Position numbers and translations under genes: made by a program
Origin: Pseudomonas sp. Au-Pse12
GTDB taxonomy: Bacteria > Pseudomonadota > Gammaproteobacteria > Pseudomonadales > Pseudomonadaceae
Length of the DNA: 64,000 bases
NCBI RefSeq assembly: GCF_021341665.1
Contig: NZ_JAJTTH010000003.1
Span: forward strand, 434,001 to 498,000
Direction of reading: 5' to 3'
Notes under the pieces: generated by a model
Seen by the model: only the letters and a program-made list of their open reading frames with translations
What the model was told of the DNA's origin: nothing
Database searches by the model: none
Part shown: piece by piece, positions 37,296 through 46,591 of the stretch
How positions within the stretch are numbered: position 1 is the stretch's first letter
How the letters are laid out: each line of letters begins with the position of its first letter

Positions 37296-39270
37296 GACTG
37301 TCCTCCTGCTGCCGGCACCAACTGCGCCAGCTGCTTTGCAATTGCACCACCGCGCCCTTCGCCAGCTTCAGCGCATCGCTGGGTGGCTGTTGCGCCAGTG
37401 CTTCGAGCAAGGCCGCGCTGGGCTGTTCAAGGGCATCCTGGCGGTTACCCGCCGGGCCTTGTTCCAGGGTCCGTTGCAGTTGCTCGAAGTAGGCCCGCTG
37501 TGCGGCACTGACCGGCACTTGGGCCACCGCCAGGCTCAAGCGCAGGTGCATCAGTTCGTCGCCAATATCCAGGCCCAGCAAGCCATCGTCCCAGCGACTG
37601 CGGGCCGGCTCCGGCAGCTCGGGGTAATGCCGCGCCAGTTGTAACAGGCGATCGGCCATGCGCCCGCCGAACCAGCTTTCCGCGCCCCGCAGGTTGCGCC
37701 GGGTCAGGCGCACCAGGTCATGCAGGGTCGCCGCCAGCAGACGCCGGCCGTGCCACGCCGGGTTGCGCAAAATCAGCAGATGGAAGGCCAGCACCGCGGC
37801 GCCGACCCCGAGCACCATGGCCTGGGCGTTATTGAAGAAGCTGGCAACATCGAAACTCATGCGGTTCATGGGCGAGATCAGCACGATGAAGTGCAGGCAG
37901 AACGATGTGGCCGTGGCACCGATCTGCGGGTTGGCCATGCCCAGGGCACCGAAGAACAGCGGCACGCCCATGGCCATCGCCAGCATTGGAAAACCGCTCC
38001 ACTGCGGCAACAGGATCTGCCCCACCACGAACGCCACGGGGATCGCCAGGAAGATCCCGCGCATGAAGCTCATGCCGATCTGCGCACCGTTCTCGCGGCT
38101 GGCAAACAGGCTGCACACCACGCAGGTCAGGAGCATCGCCCCGGAAGCGGCGGGCCAGGCCGTGGCCAGCCAGAAGCTGGCCACCGTGAGGAACGCCAGG
38201 GCGCTACGGGCACCGAACACCAGGGCCAGCGACAGGTCGCGATGGGGCGCCAGGGTCGCCGGCTGCGCCACCGACGCCCGCCCCTCCTGCACCGCTTCAA
38301 GGGCCTGGGTAGCGCCCAGCGCGGTATCCAGCAACAAGCTCAACCGCGCCAGGCAATAGCTCTGCGCGGGGCTGAGCGAAACCTCGCGAGAGGCCTCCAG
38401 CACGCGCAGCGACAAGGCTTGCAGGCTGGCGCCATCGGCGGCGTCCAACGCCGCCTGGAGCTGATCCATCCAGGGCTGCAACGGCACGGCTTCGGCGGCC
38501 TCCAGTTGCTTCCACTGGCGTCGTACCGAACGGGAAATCCGCAGCAGCATCAGCAGCTTCTGACTCAGGCCACTGATCGCCCGGGCCCGCTGGCGACCCA
38601 GTGGGCCTTCGAACCAGGCATGTTCGCGCTGCGCGTCCACAGCGACGATACGCCCGAGAATCTCCAGCAAGCCCTTGCGCGCCAAGGCATCCCCGGCCAG
38701 GGTCGCGCGGGCCGCCTGCATCCCGCTGTGCCAGGCACTGCGGGCCTGATCGGCCAACTGCCGCTCGACCCGCAGCGGCCAGATCAGCGCACTGCTGGCA
38801 GTGGCGCAGATGATACCCAGGGAGATTTCCGTGCAGCGGGCCACCGCCTGGTCGAAGATCCCCAGCGGATGGCTGATGGCTGGCAAGGCAATGATCGCCA
38901 CGGTGTAGCCCGCCAGCACAAAGGAATAGGACCAGGCGCTGCGCAGCAGGGTCGAACTGGCGGTGCACAGCCCCAGCCACAACGCCAGGGCCAGAAGAAA
39001 CAACCAGGGCGTCTGCGCGAACACCCCCATGAACAGCACCGACATGAGGGTCCCGACCAGAGTCCCGAGCAGCCGTGCCAGCCCCTTTTGCAGCACCATC
39101 CCGGACAACGGCTGGGCGACGATGAACGCGGTCATCAGCGCCCAGGCCGGCTGCTCCAGCCCCCAGCGCAAGGCCAGCCACAAGGCCACGCCGCCGCCAA
39201 GCAGGGTCTTGATCGCGAACTGCACCGCGCGCAGGTTGGGAGCAAGCAAGGCTTGCAGGGTAATAGGCAC
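37282..39270 (-). CDS. FUSC-family inner-membrane efflux protein (AaeB-like)
   Basis: A 662-residue protein with two blocks of about five hydrophobic helices each (about residues 15-160 and 355-480) and large soluble regions after each. This is the fusaric acid/aromatic acid pump (FUSC) layout. Features include GGGVALWLALRWGLEQPAWALM and the second block ALAFLTVASFWLATAWPAASG. It is the first gene of the operon with DUF1656 and HlyD genes. No LysR or TetR gene adjoins it. Probable export of aromatic or weak-acid compounds. Confidence 0.9.
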   Translation of the reverse strand: MPITLQALLAPNLRAVQFAIKTLLGGGVALWLALRWGLEQPAWALMTAFIVAQPLSGMVLQKGLARLLGTLVGTLMSVLFMGVFAQTPWLFLLALALWLGLCTASSTLLRSAWSYSFVLAGYTVAIIALPAISHPLGIFDQAVARCTEISLGIICATASSALIWPLRVERQLADQARSAWHSGMQAARATLAGDALARKGLLEILGRIVAVDAQREHAWFEGPLGRQRARAISGLSQKLLMLLRISRSVRRQWKQLEAAEAVPLQPWMDQLQAALDAADGASLQALSLRVLEASREVSLSPAQSYCLARLSLLLDTALGATQALEAVQEGRASVAQPATLAPHRDLSLALVFGARSALAFLTVASFWLATAWPAASGAMLLTCVVCSLFASRENGAQIGMSFMRGIFLAIPVAFVVGQILLPQWSGFPMLAMAMGVPLFFGALGMANPQIGATATSFCLHFIVLISPMNRMSFDVASFFNNAQAMVLGVGAAVLAFHLLILRNPAWHGRRLLAATLHDLVRLTRRNLRGAESWFGGRMADRLLQLARHYPELPEPARSRWDDGLLGLDIGDELMHLRLSLAVAQVPVSAAQRAYFEQLQRTLEQGPAGNRQDALEQPSAALLEALAQQPPSDALKLAKGAVVQLQSSWRSWCRQQEDSHGAA

Positions 39271-39383
39271 TGGCAGGCACTCTTGGCAGGACAGTTTTAA
39301 CGATAGTCGCGATAGTCATCGGCGAAGGCAGGCTAATTATTAGCTAGCTAACTAAATAGCGTCCAGCATTAAATCAACGGCAT

Positions 39384-39412
39384 AAAAAAACGCCAGACTG
39401 GCTGGCGTTTTT
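39384..39412. terminator. Rho-independent terminator after the DUF2383 gene
   Basis: AAAAAAACGCCAG-ACTGG-CTGGCGTTTTT forms an 8-bp stem with T-runs on both strands. It lies just past the stop of the DUF2383 gene (minus). The FUSC gene lies farther away, so this is the terminator of the DUF2383 gene. Confidence 0.9.
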
Positions 39413-39427
39413 GACAGGTTTTTAGCC

Positions 39428-39895
39428 TTATGAACGGGCACGAGCCTGGTTGCGCAGGGCTTTTACCTGATCGTGATTGCGTTGCACGCCGTGATACTGG
39501 CGCTCCACCACATCACGAATGCCCACCAGGTTGTGCTTGTTGATTGTCTCCAGGGCTTCCTTGTAGGCCTTCAACGCATGGTCTTCGCCACGCTCGGCCT
39601 CGTTGAGCACGGCTTCCTCGTCCTTGCCGGTCACCAGCGACTTGAGGTCGACCCAACGCCGGTGCAGGTCGCCGCTGACACTGGTGGAGGTTTCCGGTTC
39701 GCCCCCCATGGAGCGCACCACCGACTGCAATTGCGCCGCGGCGCTGGCGCAATCGCTGGAGCGCTTGATGAACAGCGCCTTGAGCTCTGGATGCTTGATG
39801 TCTTCGGCGCAGGTCTTGAACCCTTCCTGGCCGTCCTTACTGGTTTCGATCAGGCTGTTGAGTACCGAAATCGCTTCTTTATTCAAGTCAGTCAT
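39428..39895 (-). CDS. DUF2383 / PA2169-family four-helix bundle protein
   Basis: A 155-residue helical protein of the PA2169 family (DUF2383). It shows NKEAISVLNSLIETSKDGQEGFK, FIKRSSDCASAAAQLQSVVRS and NEAERGEDHALKAYKEALE, a ferritin-like four-helix bundle with possible Glu/His metal ligands. Members are often stress-induced; the molecular function is unknown. It has its own terminator and is divergent from a DUF3820 gene. Confidence 0.88.
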   Translation of the reverse strand: MTDLNKEAISVLNSLIETSKDGQEGFKTCAEDIKHPELKALFIKRSSDCASAAAQLQSVVRSMGGEPETSTSVSGDLHRRWVDLKSLVTGKDEEAVLNEAERGEDHALKAYKEALETINKHNLVGIRDVVERQYHGVQRNHDQVKALRNQARARS

Positions 39896-39992
39896 TTTCT
39901 GGTTCCTTGTGGGTTACGAGGGTTGAACTACGAGGGTTGAGTTAACCGTTGCACCCGCCATGCCAGACTTTAAATCCATATTTATTCGTTAT

Positions 39993-40013
39993 ATTTCAAT
40001 AACTTATTGAAAT
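39993..40013. promoter_or_regulatory. Perfect 21-bp palindrome in a divergent promoter region
   Basis: Positions 39993-40002 and 40004-40013 are exact reverse complements around a single C (half site ATTTCAATAA). The palindrome lies in a low-GC 220-bp region between the DUF2383 gene (minus) and the DUF3820 gene (plus). Exact dyads of this length are typical operators. The regulator is not identifiable from this window. A 12-bp direct repeat (TACGAGGGTTGA) also sits at 39915-39926 and 39929-39940. Confidence 0.6.
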
Positions 40014-40115
40014 CATGAAAATCTGTATCCGCGCTATTTGCATGATCTGTCATTTGGCCTGCATGCAGAATGCCTGTATTTTCCTCGGCACCCGAATCAC
40101 AGAGCGGCCTGCGCG

Positions 40116-40352
40116 ATGACGCCTGAAACACTTGAACTGCTGGTCACCCGGGAAATGCCCTTCGGCAAGTACAAGGGGCGCATCCTCGCCGACCTGCCCG
40201 GCCCCTACCTGAACTGGTTCGCCCGCGAAGGCTTCCCCAAGGGCGAGCTCGGCGGCCTGCTGGCGCTGATGCAGGAAATCGACCACAACGGCCTGTCCGA
40301 CCTGCTGGACCCGCTACGCGCCAAACACGGCAAACCCAAACCCCGCCACTGA
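40116..40352 (+). CDS. DUF3820 family protein
   Basis: A 78-residue protein starting MTPETLELLVTREMPFGKYKGRIL, with the family segment LPGPYLNWFAREGFPKGELG. The ATG at 40116 is preferred over a start 26 codons upstream in low-GC DNA. DUF3820 proteins are small conserved gammaproteobacterial proteins described as putative quorum-sensing-regulated virulence factors. It lies 13 bp before the PLP enzyme gene and is probably co-transcribed. Confidence 0.85.
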   Translation: MTPETLELLVTREMPFGKYKGRILADLPGPYLNWFAREGFPKGELGGLLALMQEIDHNGLSDLLDPLRAKHGKPKPRH

Positions 40353-40365
40353 TAAAGAGCCCGCC

Positions 40366-41556
40366 ATGCCAAGGACTGCCGCCACACTTGCCCGCGACGA
40401 AGAGCACTGGCAAGGCATCGCCCGCCAATTCGATATCGAGCCAGGCCCGATCAACCTGGAAAACGGCTACTTCGGGCGCATGACCCGCACCGTGGCCGAG
40501 GCGTACCAGCACAACATCCAGTGGGTGAACCGCAGCAACTCGGTGCTGGTCCGCCAGCGTTTCGAACAAATCGACGCGCTGCAGATCCGCCGCCAGCTGG
40601 CGGCACTGCTGCAGGCGCCGGAAAACGCCGTGGCCCTGACCCGCTGCGCCTCCGACGCCCTGCAATCGCTGATTCGCAACTACAACCGCCTGCAGCCCGG
40701 CGACCAGGTACTGCTCAGCGACCTGGAATACGACACGGTCAAAGGCGCCGTGCGCTGGCTGGCCCGTCAGCGTGGGGTCGACGTTGTGGAAATCGTGCAT
40801 CAGCATCCTGCCAGTTTTGACAGCCTTGTCAGCACCTACAAAAGCGCTTTCGAACGTTATCCACGGCTCAAGCTGATGCCCCTGACCTATGTCACCCACC
40901 GCAGTGGCCTGGTGATGCCGGTCCAGGCGATTGCCGCCGCAGCCCGGGACCATGGTGTCGATATCATCCTCGACGGCGCCCACGCCCTGGGCCAGATCGA
41001 CTTCGACCTGGCCGAGCTGGGCATCGTCTTTGCCGGTTTCAATCTGCATAAATGGATCGGCGCCCCGCTGAGCCTGGGCTTGTTGTACATCCACCCGGAA
41101 CGCCTGGAAGACATCGACCCGGACATGGGCGAGTTCCACTTTCCAAGCGATGACGTGCGCGCCCGCACGCCCTACAGCACACCGAACATTCCCGCCCTGA
41201 TGACCCTGCCCCAGGTGCTGGAAGAACACCGGGCCATGGGCGGCGCCGCCGCCAAGGGAGCACGCCTGAACTACCTGCGGGAAACCTGGAGCGAAGCGGT
41301 CCGCGAACGTCCGGGAATCGAAGTCATGACTCCGCGGGACCCGCGCCTGTGCTGCGCCATCAGTGCCTTGCGCTTCACCCGCCATCCGCATCAGCAAGCC
41401 CTGGTGGATCGCCTGCTAGAGGACTACCAACTGTTCACCGTGGCCCGCAACGGTGCCGGGTTCGGCACCTGCATCCGCATCACCCCGGGGCTGACGACAC
41501 CGCTTGAGCACATGCAGCGCCTGATCGAGGCCCTGAGCGAACTGGCCACCCGCTAA
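40366..41556 (+). CDS. Class V aminotransferase-fold PLP enzyme (isopenicillin-N-epimerase-like)
   Basis: A 396-residue PLP enzyme of the class V aminotransferase fold. It begins with NLENGYFGRMT, has ALTRCASDALQSLIRNY, and places the PLP Asp/His in IILDGAHALGQIDFDLAEL and the lysine in GFNLHKWIGAPLSLG near residue 230. The pattern resembles isopenicillin-N epimerase and cysteine desulfurase-like enzymes, but the substrate is not certain. It follows the DUF3820 gene in the same direction. A terminator for the convergent eda operon lies beyond. Confidence 0.85.
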   Translation: MPRTAATLARDEEHWQGIARQFDIEPGPINLENGYFGRMTRTVAEAYQHNIQWVNRSNSVLVRQRFEQIDALQIRRQLAALLQAPENAVALTRCASDALQSLIRNYNRLQPGDQVLLSDLEYDTVKGAVRWLARQRGVDVVEIVHQHPASFDSLVSTYKSAFERYPRLKLMPLTYVTHRSGLVMPVQAIAAAARDHGVDIILDGAHALGQIDFDLAELGIVFAGFNLHKWIGAPLSLGLLYIHPERLEDIDPDMGEFHFPSDDVRARTPYSTPNIPALMTLPQVLEEHRAMGGAAAKGARLNYLRETWSEAVRERPGIEVMTPRDPRLCCAISALRFTRHPHQQALVDRLLEDYQLFTVARNGAGFGTCIRITPGLTTPLEHMQRLIEALSELATR

Positions 41557-41584
41557 CCCCGCCATCGACGCTGTTTTCCAGGCA

Positions 41585-41616
41585 AAAAAAAACGGTGCGC
41601 CGACCAAGCGCACCGT
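41585..41616 (-). terminator. Rho-independent terminator of the zwf-pgl-eda operon
   Basis: On the minus strand ACGGTGCGC-TTGGTCG-GCGCACCGT is followed by a run of eight or more T. It lies 38 bp after the eda stop. The convergent PLP enzyme gene ends just before it. Confidence 0.92.
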
Positions 41617-41653
41617 AAAGCCGTAGAACACACCAACGAATCGGGTAAAAACT

Positions 41654-42319
41654 TCAGTCCAGCAGCGACAGGGCCTCGGCCGTGCACTCTTGAATCCGCG
41701 CCCAGTCGCCGTTCTTGATCCACTCGGGGTCAAGCATCCAGCTACCGCCCACGCACATCACATTCTTCAAGGCCATGTAGCTCTTGATGTTGGCCGGGCC
41801 GACGCCGCCGGTCGGGCAAAACTTAACTTCGCCGAACGGCCCGCCCAGCGCCTTGATCGCCGCCACGCCACCGCTGACTTCCGCCGGGAACAGCTTGAAG
41901 CGGCGGTAGCCCAGGGCATAACCCTCCATGATCCCGGAGGCGTTGCTGATCCCCGGCAACAGCGGGATCGGGCTGGCCACGCTGGCTTGCAGCAGGTCAC
42001 GGGTAATCCCCGGGGTGACGATGAACTGCGAGCCTGCCGCCTCCGCCGCGGCGAGCATCTGCGGGTCGAGCACGGTACCGGCGCCGGTCACCAGCTCCGG
42101 GCGCTGCTCACGCAGGATCTGGATCGCCCTGAGGCCGAACTGCGAACGCAGGGTCACTTCCAGGGCCGTCAGGCCGCCGGCGGCCAGGGCATCGGCCAGT
42201 GGCAGCACATCCTGTTCACGGGCGATGGTGATCACCGGCAGAATCCGCGCCTTGGCGCAGAGACTGTCGATCAGGGCAACTTTGTCCGCCATGGAAACGG
42301 TCGGGGCGAGTTTTGTCAT
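41654..42319 (-). CDS. eda: 2-dehydro-3-deoxy-phosphogluconate (KDPG) aldolase
   Basis: A 221-residue class I aldolase. The Glu-containing motif GGLTALEVTLRSQFGLRAIQ, GAGTVLDPQM, and the Schiff-base lysine in YRRFKLFPAEVSGG are visible, with CPTGGVGPANI near the end. It cleaves KDPG to pyruvate and glyceraldehyde-3-phosphate. The ATG at 42319 (MTKLAPTVSMADK) matches the usual Pseudomonas Eda start; nine upstream codons overlap the pgl end. It is last of the zwf-pgl-eda operon. Confidence 0.96.
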   Translation of the reverse strand: MTKLAPTVSMADKVALIDSLCAKARILPVITIAREQDVLPLADALAAGGLTALEVTLRSQFGLRAIQILREQRPELVTGAGTVLDPQMLAAAEAAGSQFIVTPGITRDLLQASVASPIPLLPGISNASGIMEGYALGYRRFKLFPAEVSGGVAAIKALGGPFGEVKFCPTGGVGPANIKSYMALKNVMCVGGSWMLDPEWIKNGDWARIQECTAEALSLLD

Positions 42320-42336
42320 AGCGGCTGATCCTTGGC

Positions 42337-43050
42337 TCATGGGCACCAGTAAATCTCTAACGGGGTTTGCAGGAAGGCGCGAATCGGCATTTCGGCGACA
42401 GCGTCACCAGCCAGTGCAGCGCTCAGGGTGGTCAGCTTGGACTGACCGGAAATCGACAACAGGCGGTGGCGGGCCGACGCCAGCAAGGCCCGGCTCATGC
42501 TCAGGCGCTGATGCGGCACGCTTGGCGCCAGCATCGGCCAGCAGCGACGAGTGCCGTTGCTGTCTAGCGCCTCGGCCAGGTTCGGGCTGTTGGGGAACAG
42601 CGACGCGGTGTGCCCGTCATCGCCCATGCCCAGCACCAGCACATCGATGCCCGGCAGTTCGGCCAGCAGGCTGTCCGCTTGCTGCGCCGCCTCTTCAAGA
42701 TTGGCCGCTGCACTGTAGAGGCCGAGGAAACGCGCCTTGGCCACCGGCCCCTGGAGCAGGTAGCGCTTGAGCAGACCGGCGTTGCTGTCGGCATGCTCCA
42801 CCGGCACCCAGCGCTCGTCCGCCAGGCTGACCAGCACCTTGGACCAGTCCAACTGCTGCTTCACCAGGGCCTGGAAGAATGCCACCGGGCTGCGCCCGCC
42901 GGACACCACCAGGGTCGCCTGGCCACGAGCCGCGATGGCCTCGCGCAGCAGCTCGGCAACCATCAGCGCCTGGCCTTCAGCCAGCAGCGTCGGGCTGCGG
43001 AATTCGTGGGCGCGCACACCCGTGGGCAGTTGCAAATCAGATATCGCCAT
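42337..43050 (-). CDS. pgl: 6-phosphogluconolactonase
   Basis: A 237-residue DevB-type lactonase. It has [30 protein letters not shown] and [16 protein letters not shown], the family motifs for substrate binding and the catalytic His. It hydrolyses 6-phosphogluconolactone from Zwf. Its start overlaps the zwf stop by 14 bp and its stop lies 17 bp before eda, so all three are one operon. Confidence 0.95.
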   Translation of the reverse strand: MAISDLQLPTGVRAHEFRSPTLLAEGQALMVAELLREAIAARGQATLVVSGGRSPVAFFQALVKQQLDWSKVLVSLADERWVPVEHADSNAGLLKRYLLQGPVAKARFLGLYSAAANLEEAAQQADSLLAELPGIDVLVLGMGDDGHTASLFPNSPNLAEALDSNGTRRCWPMLAPSVPHQRLSMSRALLASARHRLLSISGQSKLTTLSAALAGDAVAEMPIRAFLQTPLEIYWCP

Positions 43051-44506
43051 ACCAAGACCTCCCGTCCCGCGTGATCAGTGCAATGGAACTCATCGGCCCC
43101 CAGGACCCGGCCGCGTAGGGCTTGGGCGCATCACCGGACTTCTTCCAGCCGGCGATCAACTGGTCACACCACTTCCACGCGGCTTCGATTTCATCTTTGC
43201 GCACAAACAGGTTCTGATTGCCGCGCATCACTTCCAGCAACAACCGCTCGTAGGCATCGGGGATCCGCGCGCTGCGATAGGTGTCGGAAAAATTCAGCTG
43301 CAACGGACCGCTGCGCAGCTGCATGCCCTTGTCCAGGCCCTGCTCCTTGGTCATCACCCGCAACGAAATGCCTTCGTCCGGCTGCAGGCGAATGATCAGC
43401 TTGTTGCTGATCTGCAGGCGCTGCTCGGGGGCGAAGATGTAGTGCGACGGTTCCTTGAAGTGGATGACGATCTGCGACAGTTTCTGCGGCATGCGCTTGC
43501 CGGTGCGCAGGTAGAACGGCACCCCGGCCCAACGCCAGTTGCGAATATCGGCGCGCAGGGCGACGAAGGTTTCGGTGTCGCTCTGGGTGTTGGAGTTCTC
43601 TTCCTCCAGGTAACCCGGCACCGACTGGCCCTCGCTGTGGCCGGCAATGTACTGGCCGCGCACCACCTGGGTGGTCAGGCCTTCCGGGCTGATGGGCGCC
43701 AGGGCCTTGAGCACCTTGACCTTCTCGTCGCGGATGCTGTCGGCGGAGAGGTCGGCCGGCGGGTCCATGGCGATCAGGCAGAGCAGTTGCAGCAAGTGGT
43801 TCTGGATCATGTCCCGCAGTTGGCCGGCCTTGTCGAAATAGCCCCAGCGGCCTTCGATGCCGACCTTCTCGGCCACGGTGATTTCCACGTGGGAGATATA
43901 ATTCTGGTTCCACTGGGTTTCGAACAGGCTGTTGGCGAAACGCAGGGCGATCAGGTTCTGTACCGTCTCTTTGCCCAGGTAGTGGTCGATCCGGTAGATG
44001 CGGTTTTCCGGGAAGAACTGCGCCACCGCGTCGTTGACCTTGCGCGAGGAATCCAGGTCCGAACCGATGGGCTTTTCCAGGACCACGCGGGTGTGCTGGT
44101 TGAGCCCGACCTTGGACAGGTTCTCGCAGATCGCGCCATAGACCGCGGCCGGAGTGGCGAAGTAGGCAATCAGCCGCTGTTCGCTGCCAGCACGTTCGGC
44201 CAGGGCGATGTAGTCCTCGGACTTGAGGAAGTCCACATGCAGGTAGCTCAAGCGGGCGAGGAAACGCTGCACAACGTCGGGATCGATGTCCTTGTCGCCG
44301 ACATACTTGTGCAACTCGGTTTCGATATTGGTCAGGTGCTCTTGCTCGCTGCCCGGCTCGCGGGCCAGGGCCAGAATCCGCGTGTCATCGTGCAACAAGC
44401 CGGCGGCATCAAGTTGGTACAAGGCAGGAAACAGCTTACGCAGCGCCAGATCGCCCAGCGCGCCGAACAAGGCAAAGGTGCAGGGTTCAACCGTTATCGA
44501 AGGCAT
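43037..44506 (-). CDS. zwf: Glucose-6-phosphate dehydrogenase
   Basis: A 489-residue enzyme of usual length. The coenzyme-binding start is [20 protein letters not shown] (glycine-rich). The active-site signature is [14 protein letters not shown] near residue 178, and EKPIG precedes it. It oxidises glucose-6-phosphate to 6-phosphogluconolactone with NADP or NAD. It heads the zwf-pgl-eda operon, divergent from hexR. A HexR-like box with one mismatch lies upstream at 44574. Confidence 0.97.
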   Translation of the reverse strand: MPSITVEPCTFALFGALGDLALRKLFPALYQLDAAGLLHDDTRILALAREPGSEQEHLTNIETELHKYVGDKDIDPDVVQRFLARLSYLHVDFLKSEDYIALAERAGSEQRLIAYFATPAAVYGAICENLSKVGLNQHTRVVLEKPIGSDLDSSRKVNDAVAQFFPENRIYRIDHYLGKETVQNLIALRFANSLFETQWNQNYISHVEITVAEKVGIEGRWGYFDKAGQLRDMIQNHLLQLLCLIAMDPPADLSADSIRDEKVKVLKALAPISPEGLTTQVVRGQYIAGHSEGQSVPGYLEEENSNTQSDTETFVALRADIRNWRWAGVPFYLRTGKRMPQKLSQIVIHFKEPSHYIFAPEQRLQISNKLIIRLQPDEGISLRVMTKEQGLDKGMQLRSGPLQLNFSDTYRSARIPDAYERLLLEVMRGNQNLFVRKDEIEAAWKWCDQLIAGWKKSGDAPKPYAAGSWGPMSSIALITRDGRSWYGDI

Positions 44507-44573
44507 GATGTTTGTTCTTTTATCAAGTTAAGCTACAAATACCTTTTTTCAAGGCATCACTCAAGGAAAAATG

Positions 44574-44588
44574 TAGTAATAAACACAA
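44574..44588. promoter_or_regulatory. HexR-like operator in the zwf-hexR intergenic region
   Basis: TAGT-AATAAAC-ACAA differs by one base from the HexR consensus TTGT-N7-ACAA. It lies in a low-GC part of the 218-bp gap between zwf and hexR. A second one-mismatch copy (TTGT-N7-TCAA) is at 44512-44526, next to the zwf start. HexR represses zwf in Pseudomonas and is released by KDPG. Confidence 0.6.
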
Positions 44589-44724
44589 CATTTTTACAAA
44601 ATACAGATTCCAGGTGGTGGTCGATCCAGGCCATCAGTAGGATAGGCCACCTCTCAACTTCGCATTGCAGGCGCTTGTCGTGGCTCTGCCCGCCACGCCT
44701 GTCTAGCCGATCTAGGAAACGTTA

Positions 44725-45594
44725 ATGGACCGAGTGCGAAACCTTCTGGAGCAGATCCAGAACCGCCTTGAAGAATTGAACAAGGCGGAACGCAAAGTCG
44801 CCGAAGTCATCCTGCTCAACCCGCAGCAGGCGACCCGCTTCAGCATCGCAGCGCTGGCCCAGGCCGCCTCGGTCAGCGAGCCGACGGTCAATCGCTTCTG
44901 CCGCTCCTTCGGTGTCAGCGGCTACCCGGAACTCAAGCTGCAACTGGCCCAGAGCCTGGCCAGCGGCGCCGCGTACGTCAGCCGCGCGGTCGAGGCCGAC
45001 GACAACCCCGAAGCCTACACGCAAAAAATCTTCGGCAGCGCCATCGCCTCCCTGGACAGCGCCTGCCAGGCCCTGGACCCGAACCTGATCAGCAAGGCCG
45101 TCGACCTGTTGATCCAGGCCCGGCAGATCCACTTCTTCGGCCTCGGCGCCTCGGCCCCGGTGGCCATGGATGCGCTGCACAAGTTTTTCCGCTTCAACCT
45201 GGCCGTCACCGCCCATGCCGACGTGCTGATGCAGCGCATGATCGCCTCGGTGGCCCACACCGGCGAATTGTTCGTGATCATTTCCTACACCGGCCGCACC
45301 CGCGAACTGGTGGAAGTGGCGCGCATTGCCCGAGAAAACGGCGCGTCGGTGCTGGGGCTGACCGCGGAAAACTCGCCCCTGGCCAAGGCCAGCACCCTGA
45401 GCCTGAACATCCCGCTGCCGGAAGACACCGACATCTACATGCCGATGACCTCGCGGATCATCCAGCTCACCGTGCTCGACGTGCTGGCCACCGGCATGAC
45501 CCTGCGCCGTGGCGTGGACTTCCAGCCGCACCTGCGCAAGATCAAGGAAAGCCTCAACGCCAGCCGCTACCCGGTGGGCGACGAGTTCAACTGA
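44725..45594 (+). CDS. hexR: HexR, RpiR-family repressor of glucose catabolism
   Basis: A 289-residue RpiR-family regulator. The N-terminal helix-turn-helix [22 protein letters not shown] lies near residues 35-56. The SIS (sugar isomerase) domain has [20 protein letters not shown] and [21 protein letters not shown]. It is divergent from zwf, as in other Pseudomonas. KDPG binding to the SIS domain releases HexR from zwf, edd and gap promoters; two exact boxes lie at 59191 and 59253 in this window. Confidence 0.96.
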   Translation: MDRVRNLLEQIQNRLEELNKAERKVAEVILLNPQQATRFSIAALAQAASVSEPTVNRFCRSFGVSGYPELKLQLAQSLASGAAYVSRAVEADDNPEAYTQKIFGSAIASLDSACQALDPNLISKAVDLLIQARQIHFFGLGASAPVAMDALHKFFRFNLAVTAHADVLMQRMIASVAHTGELFVIISYTGRTRELVEVARIARENGASVLGLTAENSPLAKASTLSLNIPLPEDTDIYMPMTSRIIQLTVLDVLATGMTLRRGVDFQPHLRKIKESLNASRYPVGDEFN

Positions 45595-45607
45595 GGCAAG
45601 CCGACGC

Positions 45608-46462
45608 CTACACCGCAGCGCGCGCCTGCAGGCTCAGGTGCGCCTGCTCCCCCGGCGCCAGGCACAGGCTGTCGGTGCCCCCGGCAGCCGCTTCGACGCA
45701 GACAAACCGCGACACCTCATTCCAGCTCACCCCCAGCAGCGGCCGGCTGCCCGGATGCCAGACCACGGTGTCGGCATCGTCACCGGTATCGATGCACAGC
45801 TCGCGCTGCCAGGCGTGATCCTTGAGCTGCAATTCGCCTTCGTGCTGGAACACCCGCTGGCAACCGCCCTCGACCCGCAACTCGCCCTGCTGCTGGCAGG
45901 CCTGGCGATTCAACTGGTCGTAACCCTGGGCGCCATCGAGCCCAGACAGCGCTACCTCACCAACGTCGCCAATACGCCAGTAGGCGTGCAAAGCCTGGCT
46001 CAACTGGCAGGGTTCAGTGTCCTGATGCTCGGTACTCAGGCGCAGGTCCATGCTCTGGCCCAGGTGCGCATGCAGGTCGACCTTCCAGTCGCACAACTGC
46101 AATTGCCAGTGCAGGCGCACGCCCTCCTCGTCGCTGCTGCTGTCCAGCAGCTTCCAGTCCAGCAACCGCGCCCAGCCGTGGGACGGCCAGGCATTCTCGC
46201 TGGGGTGACGGCCATACCAGGGCCAGCACACCGGCACACCGCCACGGATCGCCCCTACCTGCGGCCACTTCGAGGCACACCACAACCAGGGCTTCTGCCC
46301 GGCCGGCTGGAAGTGCAGCAACTGGGCGCCCTGGCGACTGAACACCGCCTGGCACAGGGGGTGATCGATCACCAGCACATCACGCATCTGATAGCGCTCC
46401 CAGGCGAACACCGGGCGTTCGCGCAAGGATTTGAAAAAGCGTTGTAGCGGATGCTCATGCAT
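45608..46462 (-). CDS. D-hexose-6-phosphate mutarotase (YeaD-like)
   Basis: A 284-residue aldose-1-epimerase-like protein of the YeaD type. Landmarks are FSRQGAQLLHFQPAG, IRGGVPVCWPWYGRHP and PSHGWARLLDW (catalytic His region), and LHAYWRIGDV with a second His. It interconverts alpha and beta anomers of glucose-6-phosphate, which suits its place between the transporter genes and hexR/zwf. It lies downstream of oprB across a terminator, so expression may be reduced relative to the transporter. Confidence 0.85.
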   Translation of the reverse strand: MHEHPLQRFFKSLRERPVFAWERYQMRDVLVIDHPLCQAVFSRQGAQLLHFQPAGQKPWLWCASKWPQVGAIRGGVPVCWPWYGRHPSENAWPSHGWARLLDWKLLDSSSDEEGVRLHWQLQLCDWKVDLHAHLGQSMDLRLSTEHQDTEPCQLSQALHAYWRIGDVGEVALSGLDGAQGYDQLNRQACQQQGELRVEGGCQRVFQHEGELQLKDHAWQRELCIDTGDDADTVVWHPGSRPLLGVSWNEVSRFVCVEAAAGGTDSLCLAPGEQAHLSLQARAAV

Positions 46463-46523
46463 GGGCCGCGGTCCTGAAAATCACTGCTGTCTCGATATTC
46501 ATGAGGGGCTGCGCCTGCCCCAC

Positions 46524-46552
46524 AAAAAAAATCGGACAGCCTGGGCCATCCG
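46524..46552 (-). terminator. Probable terminator downstream of oprB
   Basis: On the minus strand CGGA, GCC, GGC and TCCG form an interrupted stem, followed by ATTTTTTTT. It lies about 40 bp after the oprB stop and before the mutarotase gene. Confidence 0.65.
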
Positions 46553-46591
46553 CAAAATGCGCACATAGAGGAGGAGCTTATCGCAACAGCC

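Noticed and set aside
44512..44526. TTGT-N7-TCAA near the zwf start
   Set aside because: One mismatch to the HexR consensus and located at the translation start; listed as a possible secondary site but not as a feature.
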